A DNA stretch of 64,000 nucleotides from Actinomycetes bacterium. Lineage in GTDB: Bacteria > Actinomycetota > Acidimicrobiia > Acidimicrobiales > Ilumatobacteraceae. The position numbers and the translations under genes are program-made. Numbering within the stretch: position 1 is the first letter of the stretch; each line of letters begins with the position of its first letter. The stretch covers positions 62,001-126,000 of the forward strand of contig JAKOUY010000037.1 of the NCBI GenBank assembly GCA_029782355.1, in the 5' to 3' direction. Below the pieces are notes generated by a model. The model searched no databases, was not told where the DNA came from, and saw nothing but the letters and a program-made list of their open reading frames with translations. Below are positions 15,294 through 23,167 of this stretch, in pieces.

Positions 15294-18203
15294 GTGACCC
15301 AGTTCCTCAACCTCGTGCTCTCCGGCCTGGTCACCGGGGCGATCTACTCGATCATGGCGTCCGGCCTGGTGCTCACCTACACCACGTCGGGCATCTTCAA
15401 CTTCGCCCACGGGGCCATCGCCTTCTCGACGGCGTATCTCTACTACCAGCTGAACACCGGGCGGCACTGGGCCACCGTGCCGGCGCTGGTGGTGGCCGTC
15501 GCCGTGTTCGCCCCGCTCCTCGGCCTGGCCCTCGATCGGATCCTGCTGCGCCGGTTGGCCAAGGCGCCGGTCTACGCCCGCGTCGTCGGCACCATCGGTC
15601 TGTCGGTCATGCTGCCCAACCTGCTGCTCTGGCTGGTCAACGCGGTCGGCGTGCAGTCCCTGAAGATGGATCTGGCCGGCGATGACATCACCTCGCTCGG
15701 GATGCCGATCCACGGCATCGGCCCGTCCCCGCCGCGGGTGTTCCATCCGTTGCACGGCGTGTCGCTGAACTCCGATCAGCTCGCCGTCTTCGTCGTCGCC
15801 CTGCTCGCCGCGGCACTGCTGTGGTGGGTGATCCGCCACACCCGCCTCGGTCTGGAGATGCGCGCCGTGGTGGACCGCGAGCATCTGGCCGGGCTGCGCG
15901 GCATCAGCTCGGCGCGCACCTCGGCCGCGGCGTGGGTGATGACCATGGTGCTGGCCGGTCTCGGTGGGGTGCTCATCGCCCCGCTGTTCTCGCTGGCCGA
16001 CTACATCTACACCCTCGTCGTCCTCGGCTCGCTGGCGGTGGTGGTGCTGGCCGGGTTGCGCTCGATGCCCATCGCCTTCCTCGGCGGGCTCGGGTTGGGT
16101 GTCGTCCAGAACCTGATCGCCGGGTACAGCGACCAGATCCTGCCGGGCTGGCTGAACGGCCTGAGTGGCTTGAAGAGCTCGGTGCCGTTCGTGCTGACCG
16201 TCCTGCTCCTCCTGGTCGTCGGCCGCGATCGCAGCCGGCGTGCCGGATCGGTGGCCGACGACGTTCCCCGGCCCGACCACCGGATGCTGCTGTCGCCGAT
16301 GCGCCGGCGACTGCCGTGGGCGATCTGGACCGTGGTCCTGGTGGCCTACGCCCTGCAATGGCTGCCCACCCACTGGTTCCGTGCCGACAACTACGCCCAG
16401 ACCGTCATCGCCCAGGGTGTGGCCACGGCGGTCATCTTCCTGTCGTTCGTCGTGGTGACCGGGCTCGGCGGGATGGTCAGTCTCGGTCAGACCGTCTTCG
16501 TCATCACCGGAGCCTTCGCCACCGGCTGGGCATCGACGCGTGATTGGGGCGTCGACCTGCCGCTGGTGGCCAGCCACGGCCGGCTCAACTTCCTGTGGGC
16601 CGCCCTGGTGGGTACCACGCTGGCCGGCATCGTCGGCCTCCTGATTGGGCTGCCGATCACCCGCCTCGGCGGGGTCAGCCTGGCGCTCGGGACCTTGGCA
16701 TTCGCCTTCATCGCCTCGCAGGTCGTGTTCCCGACCCAGGCCATCGGCCACAACCAGTCCGGGTGGGTCCTGCGCCAGCCGAAGCTGAACATCCCCGGCC
16801 TGAACCAGCTGGTGGACCTCCTGGTGGTCGGCAAGCACCCGGTCATCGACCTGTCGCTGCTGCCGGTGCAGATCGTCGTCTTCCTCGTGGTGTTCGCCCT
16901 GGTGACGCTGTCGATCCACGCCCTGACGCGCTCGGCGTCGGGTCGGGCGATGCTGGCGGCGCGCAGCTCGGACGTCGCCGCTCGCTCGGTGGGCATCCGT
17001 GTCGAGCGGATCCGGGTGATGATCTTCGCCTTCGCCGCAGCGATCGCCGGCCTCGGCGGGGTGTGCCTGGGGCTGTTCTCCCACCAGGTCACGCCGGGGA
17101 CCGCACCCCCACTGGTGGGTCTGTTCTGGCTGGCCATCGCCGTCACGTTCGGGATCCGCCGCCCGGGCGGGGCGCTGCTCGCCGGGTTGGCCTTCGCCGG
17201 GTTCACCGCCGTCGTCACCGCCATCACCCACCGGGTCGACAGCGTGACGGTTGCCAACCTGTTCGGCTCGCCGTACTTCATGCCCATCCTGTCCGGCCTC
17301 GGCGCCATCCAGCTGGCGCAGGAACCCGACGGGATCCTCAGCCTGGTGGGCCAGAAGAAGCTGGAGAAGCGCCGGCACCGTGAGCGCGCCGCGCATCTGG
17401 CCGCGGCGGCTCACGACGTCCACGAGGGCGGTGAGGCCCTGGCAGCCCACGAGGCCGAGGTGGCCGCAGCGCTGGCGTCCGCCTCGCCCGCAGCGCCAGT
17501 CCCGGCCACGGCTGCGGCGCAACCCGTCGTGGTCCTCGAACGGGTCGTCGCCGGGTATGGCGACGTCGAGGTGCTCCACGGCGTGAGCGTCGCCGTGGCC
17601 CCCGGCGAGATCGTTGCCCTGGTGGGAGCCAACGGTGCCGGCAAGTCGACCCTCTGCGCGGTGCTCGCCGGTGTGGTCCCGATCACGTCCGGGTCGATGA
17701 CCTGGAAGGGTGCTCCGGCCGAGGACCTGCCGACGTTCGAGCGGGCTCGGGGTGGACTGCTGCTCGTGCCCGAGGCGCGGGGCATCTTCCCCGGCTTGAC
17801 CGTGGCCGAGAACCTGGCGATCCTGCTGCGCGACGACGCCCAGCGGGAGGCGGCCTACCAGCGGTTCCCGATCCTCGGCAAACGGCGCAATCAACCCGCT
17901 GGTCTGCTGTCGGGCGGCGAGCAGCAGATGTTGGGCCTGGCGCCGGCGCTGGCCGATCCGCCGTCCCTGCTGATCGCCGACGAACCGACGCTGGGCCTGG
18001 CGCCGCTGGCCGCCGAGATGGTGCTCGACGCCATCGCCGAGCTGCGGTCGAGGAAGACCGCCGTGCTGTTGGTGGAGGAGCACGCCACGCACGCCATGCG
18101 CTACGCCGACCGAGTGGCCTTCATGCAGCTCGGTCGGATCGTCTGGTGCGGCCCGCCGGCCGACGCCGACCTGGAGCTGCTGGCCTCCAGCTACCTGGCG
18201 TGA
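15294..18203 (+). CDS. fused ABC importer: LivH permease + LivM permease + LivF ATPase
   Basis: One uninterrupted 969-residue reading frame carries three normally separate subunits. Residues 1 to about 305 are a LivH-like permease (LSGLVTGAIYSIMASGLVLTYTTSGIFNFAHGA). About 336-690 are a LivM-like permease with the GLGGMVSLGQ and RRPGGALLAGL signatures. A charged Ala-rich linker follows (about 690-743), then a LivF-like ATPase from about 745 with Walker A GANGAGKST near 777, LLSGGEQQM near 870 and LLIADEPTLGLAP. Fusion fixes a 1:1:1 stoichiometry; with LivG as separate ATPase the machine is complete. The GTG start follows the livG stop by 3 bases. Confidence 0.92.
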   Translation: MTQFLNLVLSGLVTGAIYSIMASGLVLTYTTSGIFNFAHGAIAFSTAYLYYQLNTGRHWATVPALVVAVAVFAPLLGLALDRILLRRLAKAPVYARVVGTIGLSVMLPNLLLWLVNAVGVQSLKMDLAGDDITSLGMPIHGIGPSPPRVFHPLHGVSLNSDQLAVFVVALLAAALLWWVIRHTRLGLEMRAVVDREHLAGLRGISSARTSAAAWVMTMVLAGLGGVLIAPLFSLADYIYTLVVLGSLAVVVLAGLRSMPIAFLGGLGLGVVQNLIAGYSDQILPGWLNGLSGLKSSVPFVLTVLLLLVVGRDRSRRAGSVADDVPRPDHRMLLSPMRRRLPWAIWTVVLVAYALQWLPTHWFRADNYAQTVIAQGVATAVIFLSFVVVTGLGGMVSLGQTVFVITGAFATGWASTRDWGVDLPLVASHGRLNFLWAALVGTTLAGIVGLLIGLPITRLGGVSLALGTLAFAFIASQVVFPTQAIGHNQSGWVLRQPKLNIPGLNQLVDLLVVGKHPVIDLSLLPVQIVVFLVVFALVTLSIHALTRSASGRAMLAARSSDVAARSVGIRVERIRVMIFAFAAAIAGLGGVCLGLFSHQVTPGTAPPLVGLFWLAIAVTFGIRRPGGALLAGLAFAGFTAVVTAITHRVDSVTVANLFGSPYFMPILSGLGAIQLAQEPDGILSLVGQKKLEKRRHRERAAHLAAAAHDVHEGGEALAAHEAEVAAALASASPAAPVPATAAAQPVVVLERVVAGYGDVEVLHGVSVAVAPGEIVALVGANGAGKSTLCAVLAGVVPITSGSMTWKGAPAEDLPTFERARGGLLLVPEARGIFPGLTVAENLAILLRDDAQREAAYQRFPILGKRRNQPAGLLSGGEQQMLGLAPALADPPSLLIADEPTLGLAPLAAEMVLDAIAELRSRKTAVLLVEEHATHAMRYADRVAFMQLGRIVWCGPPADADLELLASSYLA

Positions 18204-18233
18204 GCCGGACGATCCGGCGTGCCGGACGGCTCA
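18201..18233. terminator. symmetrical hairpin spanning both convergent stop codons
   Basis: TGAGCCG at 18201-18207 pairs with CGGCTCA at 18227-18233, and inside it TCCGGC-GT-GCCGGA (18213-18226) forms a second perfect stem. The outer arms contain the stop codon of the permease fusion and, on the other strand, that of the P450. It is a plausible bidirectional terminator for the convergent pair. Confidence 0.55.
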
Positions 18234-19406
18234 GCCGGTGACGATCGGGAGTGCCGAGAGCCCACGGACGTTGCTGCCGTAGGTCCGCTGGACGCCGCTC
18301 GGGGCCACCTCGTACTCCGGGAAGCGGCGGAGCAGCTCGTCGAAGGCGACGCGCGTCTCCAGCCGCGCCAGTGCTGCGCCGAGACAGAGGTGGATGCCGA
18401 AGCCGAGGCTGACGTGGCGCTCGATCGGGCGATGGATGTCGAACAGCTCGGGGTCGGCGAACTGACGCTCGTCGTGGGTCGCCGACCCGGTGACCAGCAC
18501 CACTCGCCGGTCCGCCGGGATCGTCGTCCCGTGGATCTCCACGTCTCGGGTCGTCCAGCGGCCCTGGTACTGCGACGGAGGATCCCAGCGGAGCATCTCC
18601 TCCACGGCGTTGGGCAGCAGGGTCCGGTCGGCCACCAGCTCGGCCCGCTGGTCCGGATACCAGAACAGGGCGACGACGCCGTTGGCCACCAGCTTGGCCA
18701 CGGTCTCGTGTCCGGCGAAGGCCAGCTCGATGAACCGGAACGCCAGCTCGTCGTCGCCCATGTGGCGCATCGTGCCGTCCTCGTCGGCCTGCACCTCCGA
18801 CCGCATCATCAGGCTGATCACGTCGTCTCCCGGGTTGGTTCGTCGCTCGCGGACCAGCCCAGCCAGCAGGCCGTGCAGCTCGCCCACCGCGGCGTAGGCG
18901 TCCTCCGGCGTGGACGCTGACTCGTCACGTGCACCGATCCGGTCGCTCAGCACGTGGACGTCGTGACGAACCGACTCCGGGATGCCGAGCAGCTCGCTGA
19001 TGACCTCCAGCGGGAGGCGGATCGAGAACTGCTCGACGACGTCGAAGCCGCCGGCACCGACGAACGGGTCCAGCAGCTCGGCCGCCTTCTGCCGGACGAA
19101 CGGTTCCAGGTCGGCGACCCGCCCCGGGGTGAACACCCGCCCGACCACCTTGCGGTGCCAGAAGTGCTCGGGGAGATCCTTGACGATCAGGAACGGGTTG
19201 GCTCGCTCGAATCCCTCGATGGTCACCCCGTGCGCCGACGAGTAGGTCTGTGGGTCGAGGTGCCCGGCCAGCACGTCCTCGAACCGTGACAACGCATAGA
19301 AGTCGAGCTCTTCGTTGTAGTACACCGGTGCCGTGTCGCGCAGCTGCCGGTAGATCGGGTACGGGTTGTCGGCGATCTCGCGGTGGAACGGGTTGTAGAC
19401 GACCAT
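18231..19406 (-). CDS. cytochrome P450
   Basis: A 391-residue soluble P450. The heme-thiolate loop LGFGIHLCLG has Cys341 as ligand, the K-helix ExxR is in AVEEMLR, and the I-helix is AFAGHETVAK. The start chosen is the ATG at 19406, preceded by AGGGGGA; the in-frame ATG at 19460 lies next to the candidate operator and is less likely. P450s of this class hydroxylate steroids, terpenes or other hydrophobic substrates using ferredoxin. It is divergent from the thiolase-like/DUF35/amidohydrolase operon, so it is probably co-regulated with it. Specificity is unknown. Confidence 0.92.
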   Translation of the reverse strand: MVVYNPFHREIADNPYPIYRQLRDTAPVYYNEELDFYALSRFEDVLAGHLDPQTYSSAHGVTIEGFERANPFLIVKDLPEHFWHRKVVGRVFTPGRVADLEPFVRQKAAELLDPFVGAGGFDVVEQFSIRLPLEVISELLGIPESVRHDVHVLSDRIGARDESASTPEDAYAAVGELHGLLAGLVRERRTNPGDDVISLMMRSEVQADEDGTMRHMGDDELAFRFIELAFAGHETVAKLVANGVVALFWYPDQRAELVADRTLLPNAVEEMLRWDPPSQYQGRWTTRDVEIHGTTIPADRRVVLVTGSATHDERQFADPELFDIHRPIERHVSLGFGIHLCLGAALARLETRVAFDELLRRFPEYEVAPSGVQRTYGSNVRGLSALPIVTG

Positions 19407-19460
19407 TGCATCCCCCTGTGTCGGCGGCGTCCGGTCCGTGACGATGACGCCCAAGTTCAT

Positions 19461-19478
19461 ATCATATATGATCTACAA
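19461..19478. promoter_or_regulatory. candidate operator E
   Basis: ATCATATATGAT at 19461-19472 is a perfect 12-bp palindrome. Read on the minus strand, the 18-mer TTGTAGATCATATATGAT matches site C at 14 of 18 positions and site A at 13 of 18. It lies in the divergent gap between the P450 (start 19406) and the thiolase-like gene (start 19515). A direct GATC pair (19470, 19479) flanks the ACAA. Confidence 0.5.
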
Positions 19479-19514
19479 GATCAGGGAGGGGGTCGTCAGG
19501 TCCGTGGTTCGCCG

Positions 19515-20684
19515 ATGAGCCATCCGTTTCGTGACGTCGCCATCGTCGGCGTGTGCAACACGACCCAGGCGCGCCAGCTCCCCGGGCACACGTCACTGTC
19601 GATCAGTATCGAGGCCGCCCATGGAGCGCTGGCCGATGCCGGGTTGACCATGGCCGACGTCGACGGGGTGGTCGGCGAGTTCGCCGCCGAGACCATCCTC
19701 GGACACCGTCTCGGACCCGTGTCGCGACGGATCAGCCGCTTCGGCATCCCGATGCTGCTGGACGCTGCCGCGCTGATCACCCACGGCGAGTGCGACGTGG
19801 TCGTGGTGGCCGCCGGGGGCGCCGGGTTGTACACCGAGCGGGCTGCCACCGCGCCGTGGACCCGCCCGGACCACGAGTTCGTCGCCCCGTTCGGACTGTT
19901 CACGGCAGCCGAGTTCGCCGTGATGGCCAGGCGGCACATGATCCGGTACGGGACCACGCCCGAGCAGATGGCCGCGGCCGCGGCCGGGATCCGCACCCAC
20001 GGGTCGATGAATCCCGACGCGGTCTACACCGGTCGAGGCACCGTGACGGTGGCGGACGTGCTCGCCAGCCGCCTGATCGCCGAGCCGTTCCACCTGCTGG
20101 ACTGCTCGATGACCTCCGAGGGCGGCTGCGCTGTGGTGCTGGCGCGAGCCGACCGAGCCGGTGCTCTGGCCCAGCGTCCGGTGTGGATCCTCGGCGCAGC
20201 AGGGGACACGTTCGGGCCGGCCTACGTGGTCGCCCCGGTGTTCGATGCCGTGCGCCCCGGCGGCGACCCCGACCTGGCTGCCGGGTGGGTCGGTCGGCGG
20301 GCGGCGCGGCGCAGCCTCGCCATGGCCGGGCTGACGACCGCCGACGTCGACGTGTGCGAGCTGTACGACCCGTTCTCCTTCGAGATCCTCCGGCAGCTCG
20401 AGGCGTTCGGCTTCTGCACCCCGGGTGAGGCCGGCGCGTTCGTCGCCGAGGGTCACACCGCACCGGGTGGCAGCCTGCCCGTGACCACCGACGGCGGGAC
20501 GATGTCGTTCAGCCACCCAGGGATCAACGCCCAGCAGGTCCAACGGGTGATCCGTGGCGTCGAACAGCTGCGTGGGGCGTGCCGATCGGGGCAGGTCGAC
20601 GGGGCCGAGGTCGCCCTGTGCAGCAACGGTGGATCCGGCGCGCTGTTCTGCGATGTCGCCGTCCTCGGAGTCGAGCGGCCATGA
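19515..20684 (+). CDS. thiolase-fold lipid-transfer-like protein (Ltp2-type)
   Basis: A 389-residue thiolase-superfamily protein beginning FRDVAIVGVCNTTQARQ. It keeps the late motifs CELYDPFSFEI and SHPGINAQQ, but the segment that should hold the nucleophilic Cys (SRRISRFGIPMLLDAAAL) has none. Cys-free homologues such as Ltp2 act with a DUF35 partner as retro-aldol lyases that remove a steroid side-chain fragment. The next gene encodes exactly such a DUF35 protein, overlapping by 4 bases (ATGA), which supports that reading. The ATG at 19515 is chosen from homology; earlier in-frame starts cross the divergent promoter. Confidence 0.8.
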   Translation: MSHPFRDVAIVGVCNTTQARQLPGHTSLSISIEAAHGALADAGLTMADVDGVVGEFAAETILGHRLGPVSRRISRFGIPMLLDAAALITHGECDVVVVAAGGAGLYTERAATAPWTRPDHEFVAPFGLFTAAEFAVMARRHMIRYGTTPEQMAAAAAGIRTHGSMNPDAVYTGRGTVTVADVLASRLIAEPFHLLDCSMTSEGGCAVVLARADRAGALAQRPVWILGAAGDTFGPAYVVAPVFDAVRPGGDPDLAAGWVGRRAARRSLAMAGLTTADVDVCELYDPFSFEILRQLEAFGFCTPGEAGAFVAEGHTAPGGSLPVTTDGGTMSFSHPGINAQQVQRVIRGVEQLRGACRSGQVDGAEVALCSNGGSGALFCDVAVLGVERP

Positions 20685-21166
20685 GCGCGCCCGAACTGGC
20701 GTGCAACGTCGAGGCGGTGCCAGGACCCCGACCCGGTCCGGCCAGCCGGCCGTTCTGGGACGGCTGCGCAGCCGGTGAGCTGCGCGTCCAGCGATGCACC
20801 GCCTGCGCCGAGATCAGCGTCCTGCCGGCTATGCGATGCGCGGGGTGCGGGGCGACCGCGCTGGTCTGGGAGGCCACGGCGGGGCGGGGAGCCCTGTACA
20901 GCTGGACGGTGGTCCACCGCCCGCAGTCGCCGGCGTTCGCCGTGCCCTACGCGCCCGCCATCGTCCGCCTCGACGAGGGCGCGATGGTGATGTCCGCAGT
21001 CATCGGCTGCACGGCAGATGACCTCCACGACGGCATGCGCCTGCGGGTCGTCTTCCGTGCGCTGACCGATGGCAGTGTGTGCACCGGCACGGTGCTGCCG
21101 TTCTTCGAACCCGATCCGAACCCACCCACGCCAACCCACCCGGAGGACCTCCATGGACGCCACTGA
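20681..21166 (+). CDS. DUF35 zinc-ribbon/OB-fold protein (ChsH2-like partner)
   Basis: A 161-residue protein. The N-terminal rubredoxin-like zinc ribbon has CTAC...CAGC, preceded by FWDGCAAGELRVQRC, and is followed by an OB fold (GALYSWTVVHRPQSPAF, YAPAIVRLDEGAMVM). DUF35 proteins partner thiolase-like or MaoC-like enzymes and bind CoA esters. Its start overlaps the thiolase-like stop, and its own stop lies 14 bases inside the next gene, so all three are translationally coupled. A heteromeric aldolase or acyltransferase with the preceding protein is likely. Confidence 0.85.
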   Translation: MSAPELACNVEAVPGPRPGPASRPFWDGCAAGELRVQRCTACAEISVLPAMRCAGCGATALVWEATAGRGALYSWTVVHRPQSPAFAVPYAPAIVRLDEGAMVMSAVIGCTADDLHDGMRLRVVFRALTDGSVCTGTVLPFFEPDPNPPTPTHPEDLHGRH

Positions 21167-22433
21167 TCTGATCCTCGTCAGCGTCGACGACCACCTCGTC
21201 GAACCGCCGACGGTCTTCGACCGGCACATCCCGGCTCGATTTCGCGACCAGGCGCCGCGCGTCGTCACCAAGGACGACGGCAGCGACGTCTGGGTGTTCA
21301 ACGGCAACGAGATCCCCAACATCGGGCTCAACGCCGTGGCCGGCCGGCCGAAGGAGGAGTACGGCGTCGAGCCGACCGCGTTCGACGAGATGCGTCCCGG
21401 ATGCTGGAACGTCGACGAGCGGATCCAGGACATGAACGCCGGTGGCGTCCTGGCGTCGATCAACTTCCCGTCCTTCCCCGGCTTCAGTGGCCGGGTGTTC
21501 GCCGCGGCGAAGGACAAGGACCTGGCACTCGCCGTGCTGCGGGCGTACAACGACTGGCACGTCCAGGAGTGGTGCGCGGCCTACCCGGGCCGGTTCATCC
21601 CCCAAGGCCTGGTCCCGCTGTGGGACCCGCAGGTGGCGGCCGCCGAGATCACCCGCCTGGCGGGCATGGGCGTGCACAGCGTGACGTTCACCGAGAACCC
21701 GGCGACGCTGGGGTACGACAGCTTCCACAACGCATCGTGGGACCCGTTGTGGGCCGCGCTCAGCGACCACCAGGTGGTGCTGTCGATCCATCTCGGTTCG
21801 TCGGGCAAGCTGGCCATCACCGCGCCCGACGCTCCGGTCGACGTGATGATCACGTTGCAGCCGATGAACATCTGCCAGGCGGCCGCCGACCTGCTGTGGT
21901 CACGGATCCCCAAGCACTTCCCCGATCTGCGCATCGCCCTGTCGGAGGGCGGCATCGGCTGGATCCCGTACTTCCTCGACCGCCTCGACCGGACCTACGA
22001 GATGCACCGGCTGTGGACCGGGCAGAACTTCGGCGACCTGCTGCCCAGCGACGTGTTCCGCCGCCACTTCCTGACCTGCTTCATCGCCGACCCGGTGGGC
22101 ATCCAGCTGCGCGACATGATCGGCATCGACAACATCGCCTGGGAGTGCGACTACCCGCACAGCGACTCGTCCTGGCCGACTGCGCCCGAGGAGCTGATCG
22201 GAGCGGCCCAGGGGGTCAGCGACGCCGACCTGCACCGGATCGGCTTCGAGAACGCCTGCCGGTGGTACTCGTTCGATCCCTTCCAGCACCGCAGCCGGGA
22301 CCGGTGCACCGTCGGCGCGTTGCGTGCCGAGTCCGCCGGACACGACGTGGCGATCCGCCCGTTCGACAAGGGCCGGTTCACCAAGAAGCTCGGCATCGAC
22401 GTCGGCGACCTGCAGCAGCGGGCGACGGCCTAG
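21153..22433 (+). CDS. amidohydrolase-2 family protein
   Basis: A 426-residue TIM-barrel metal hydrolase. It starts ILVSVDDHLVEPPTVFDRHIP (the D-x-H metal motif), continues with NFPSFPGFSGRVF and has ECDYPHSDSSWP near the C-terminus with further metal or base residues. Related proteins hydrolyse ring C-N or C-C bonds or decarboxylate aromatic acids. The start has GGAGG 8 bases upstream and lies inside the DUF35 gene. It resembles the truncated protein at 1-338. In this operon it may cleave or decarboxylate a product of the thiolase-like/DUF35 step; that is inference. Confidence 0.82.
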   Translation: MDATDLILVSVDDHLVEPPTVFDRHIPARFRDQAPRVVTKDDGSDVWVFNGNEIPNIGLNAVAGRPKEEYGVEPTAFDEMRPGCWNVDERIQDMNAGGVLASINFPSFPGFSGRVFAAAKDKDLALAVLRAYNDWHVQEWCAAYPGRFIPQGLVPLWDPQVAAAEITRLAGMGVHSVTFTENPATLGYDSFHNASWDPLWAALSDHQVVLSIHLGSSGKLAITAPDAPVDVMITLQPMNICQAAADLLWSRIPKHFPDLRIALSEGGIGWIPYFLDRLDRTYEMHRLWTGQNFGDLLPSDVFRRHFLTCFIADPVGIQLRDMIGIDNIAWECDYPHSDSSWPTAPEELIGAAQGVSDADLHRIGFENACRWYSFDPFQHRSRDRCTVGALRAESAGHDVAIRPFDKGRFTKKLGIDVGDLQQRATA

Positions 22434-22437
22434 CCGG

Positions 22438-23127
22438 CTACACCTCGAGCGCAGCCCACAGGGCTCGTTTGGCCGCGGTGACCACCGCCGGATCGTTGGC
22501 GGCGATGACCTCGGCGAGTCGTTGGGCGGTCTCGGCCAGGTCGGCGGCCGGGACGACCTGCGAGCAGATCCCCAGCTGGTAGGCCCGCTGGGCGTCCATC
22601 CGCTCGTGGCGGCCCACCAGGGCCATGCGCATGATCGACTCGACCGGCGACGTACGGGCCAGGGCAACCGTCTCGAACACGGATGCCTGGCCGACGCTGA
22701 CGTGCGGGTCGAGGAACGTGGCCGTGTCGGCGGCGATGACGATGTCGGCGTCGGCCACGAAGTGCAGCCCGCCGCCGGCGCAGACCCCGTTGACCGCGGC
22801 GATCACCGGCTTGGCCACGCGATGATGCCAGGCGGTCAGGCGCAGCTCAGCCCGTTTGGTCTGGCGAGCCGAGGTCCGCAACGCATCGGGATCACGGCTC
22901 AGTTGCACCATGTCCAGCCCGGTCTGGAAGGCGGCGCCCGATCCGGTGTTGACGATGACCCGCACCGCTGGATCGGCGTCGAGCTCGACCCAGGCCCGAT
23001 CGAGCTCGGCGAACATCGTCGCGTCGATGGCGTTCGCTGCACCTGGCCGGTGGAAGGTCAACCACCCCACCGGGCCGTGCCGCTCGACGAGCAGCGTGGT
23101 GTACGTCGGTGCCGCGCTGGCAGTCAC
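22438..23127 (-). CDS. enoyl-CoA hydratase/isomerase family protein
   Basis: A 229-residue crotonase starting at a GTG at 23127. Motifs are GWLTFHRPGAANAID, FQTGLDMVQL, AVNGVCAGGGLHF and LVGRHERMDAQRAY. It is closely related to the protein at 10721-11530 but ends about 40 residues earlier, lacking the C-terminal helices (the EE.PRAF.EKR tail) that normally complete the active site or trimer. A TANNNT hexamer lies 6 bases before the GTG, so it appears leaderless. It is convergent with the amidohydrolase with only 4 bases between stops. Confidence 0.8.
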   Translation of the reverse strand: MTASAAPTYTTLLVERHGPVGWLTFHRPGAANAIDATMFAELDRAWVELDADPAVRVIVNTGSGAAFQTGLDMVQLSRDPDALRTSARQTKRAELRLTAWHHRVAKPVIAAVNGVCAGGGLHFVADADIVIAADTATFLDPHVSVGQASVFETVALARTSPVESIMRMALVGRHERMDAQRAYQLGICSQVVPAADLAETAQRLAEVIAANDPAVVTAAKRALWAALEV

Positions 23128-23133
23128 GAGCCG

Positions 23134-23160
23134 ACCGTAGTGGCCGCCGGCCGGTACGGT
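23134..23160. promoter_or_regulatory. pair of divergent -10-like TACGGT hexamers, leaderless-type
   Basis: On the minus strand TACGGT (23134-23139) is 6 bases before the GTG at 23127. On the plus strand TACGGT (23155-23160) is 7 bases before the GTG at 23168. Both genes lack Shine-Dalgarno sequences, and the whole divergent promoter region is only 40 bases. Confidence 0.5.
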
Positions 23161-23167
23161 CGGCCCG

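Noticed and set aside
14751-18092. Very long open frame (over 1100 codons) on the minus strand opposite the importer genes
   Set aside because: It is antisense to LivG and the fused permease/ATPase, which have clear motifs; its product is His/Asp/Gln/Arg-rich low complexity, typical of GC-driven shadow frames.
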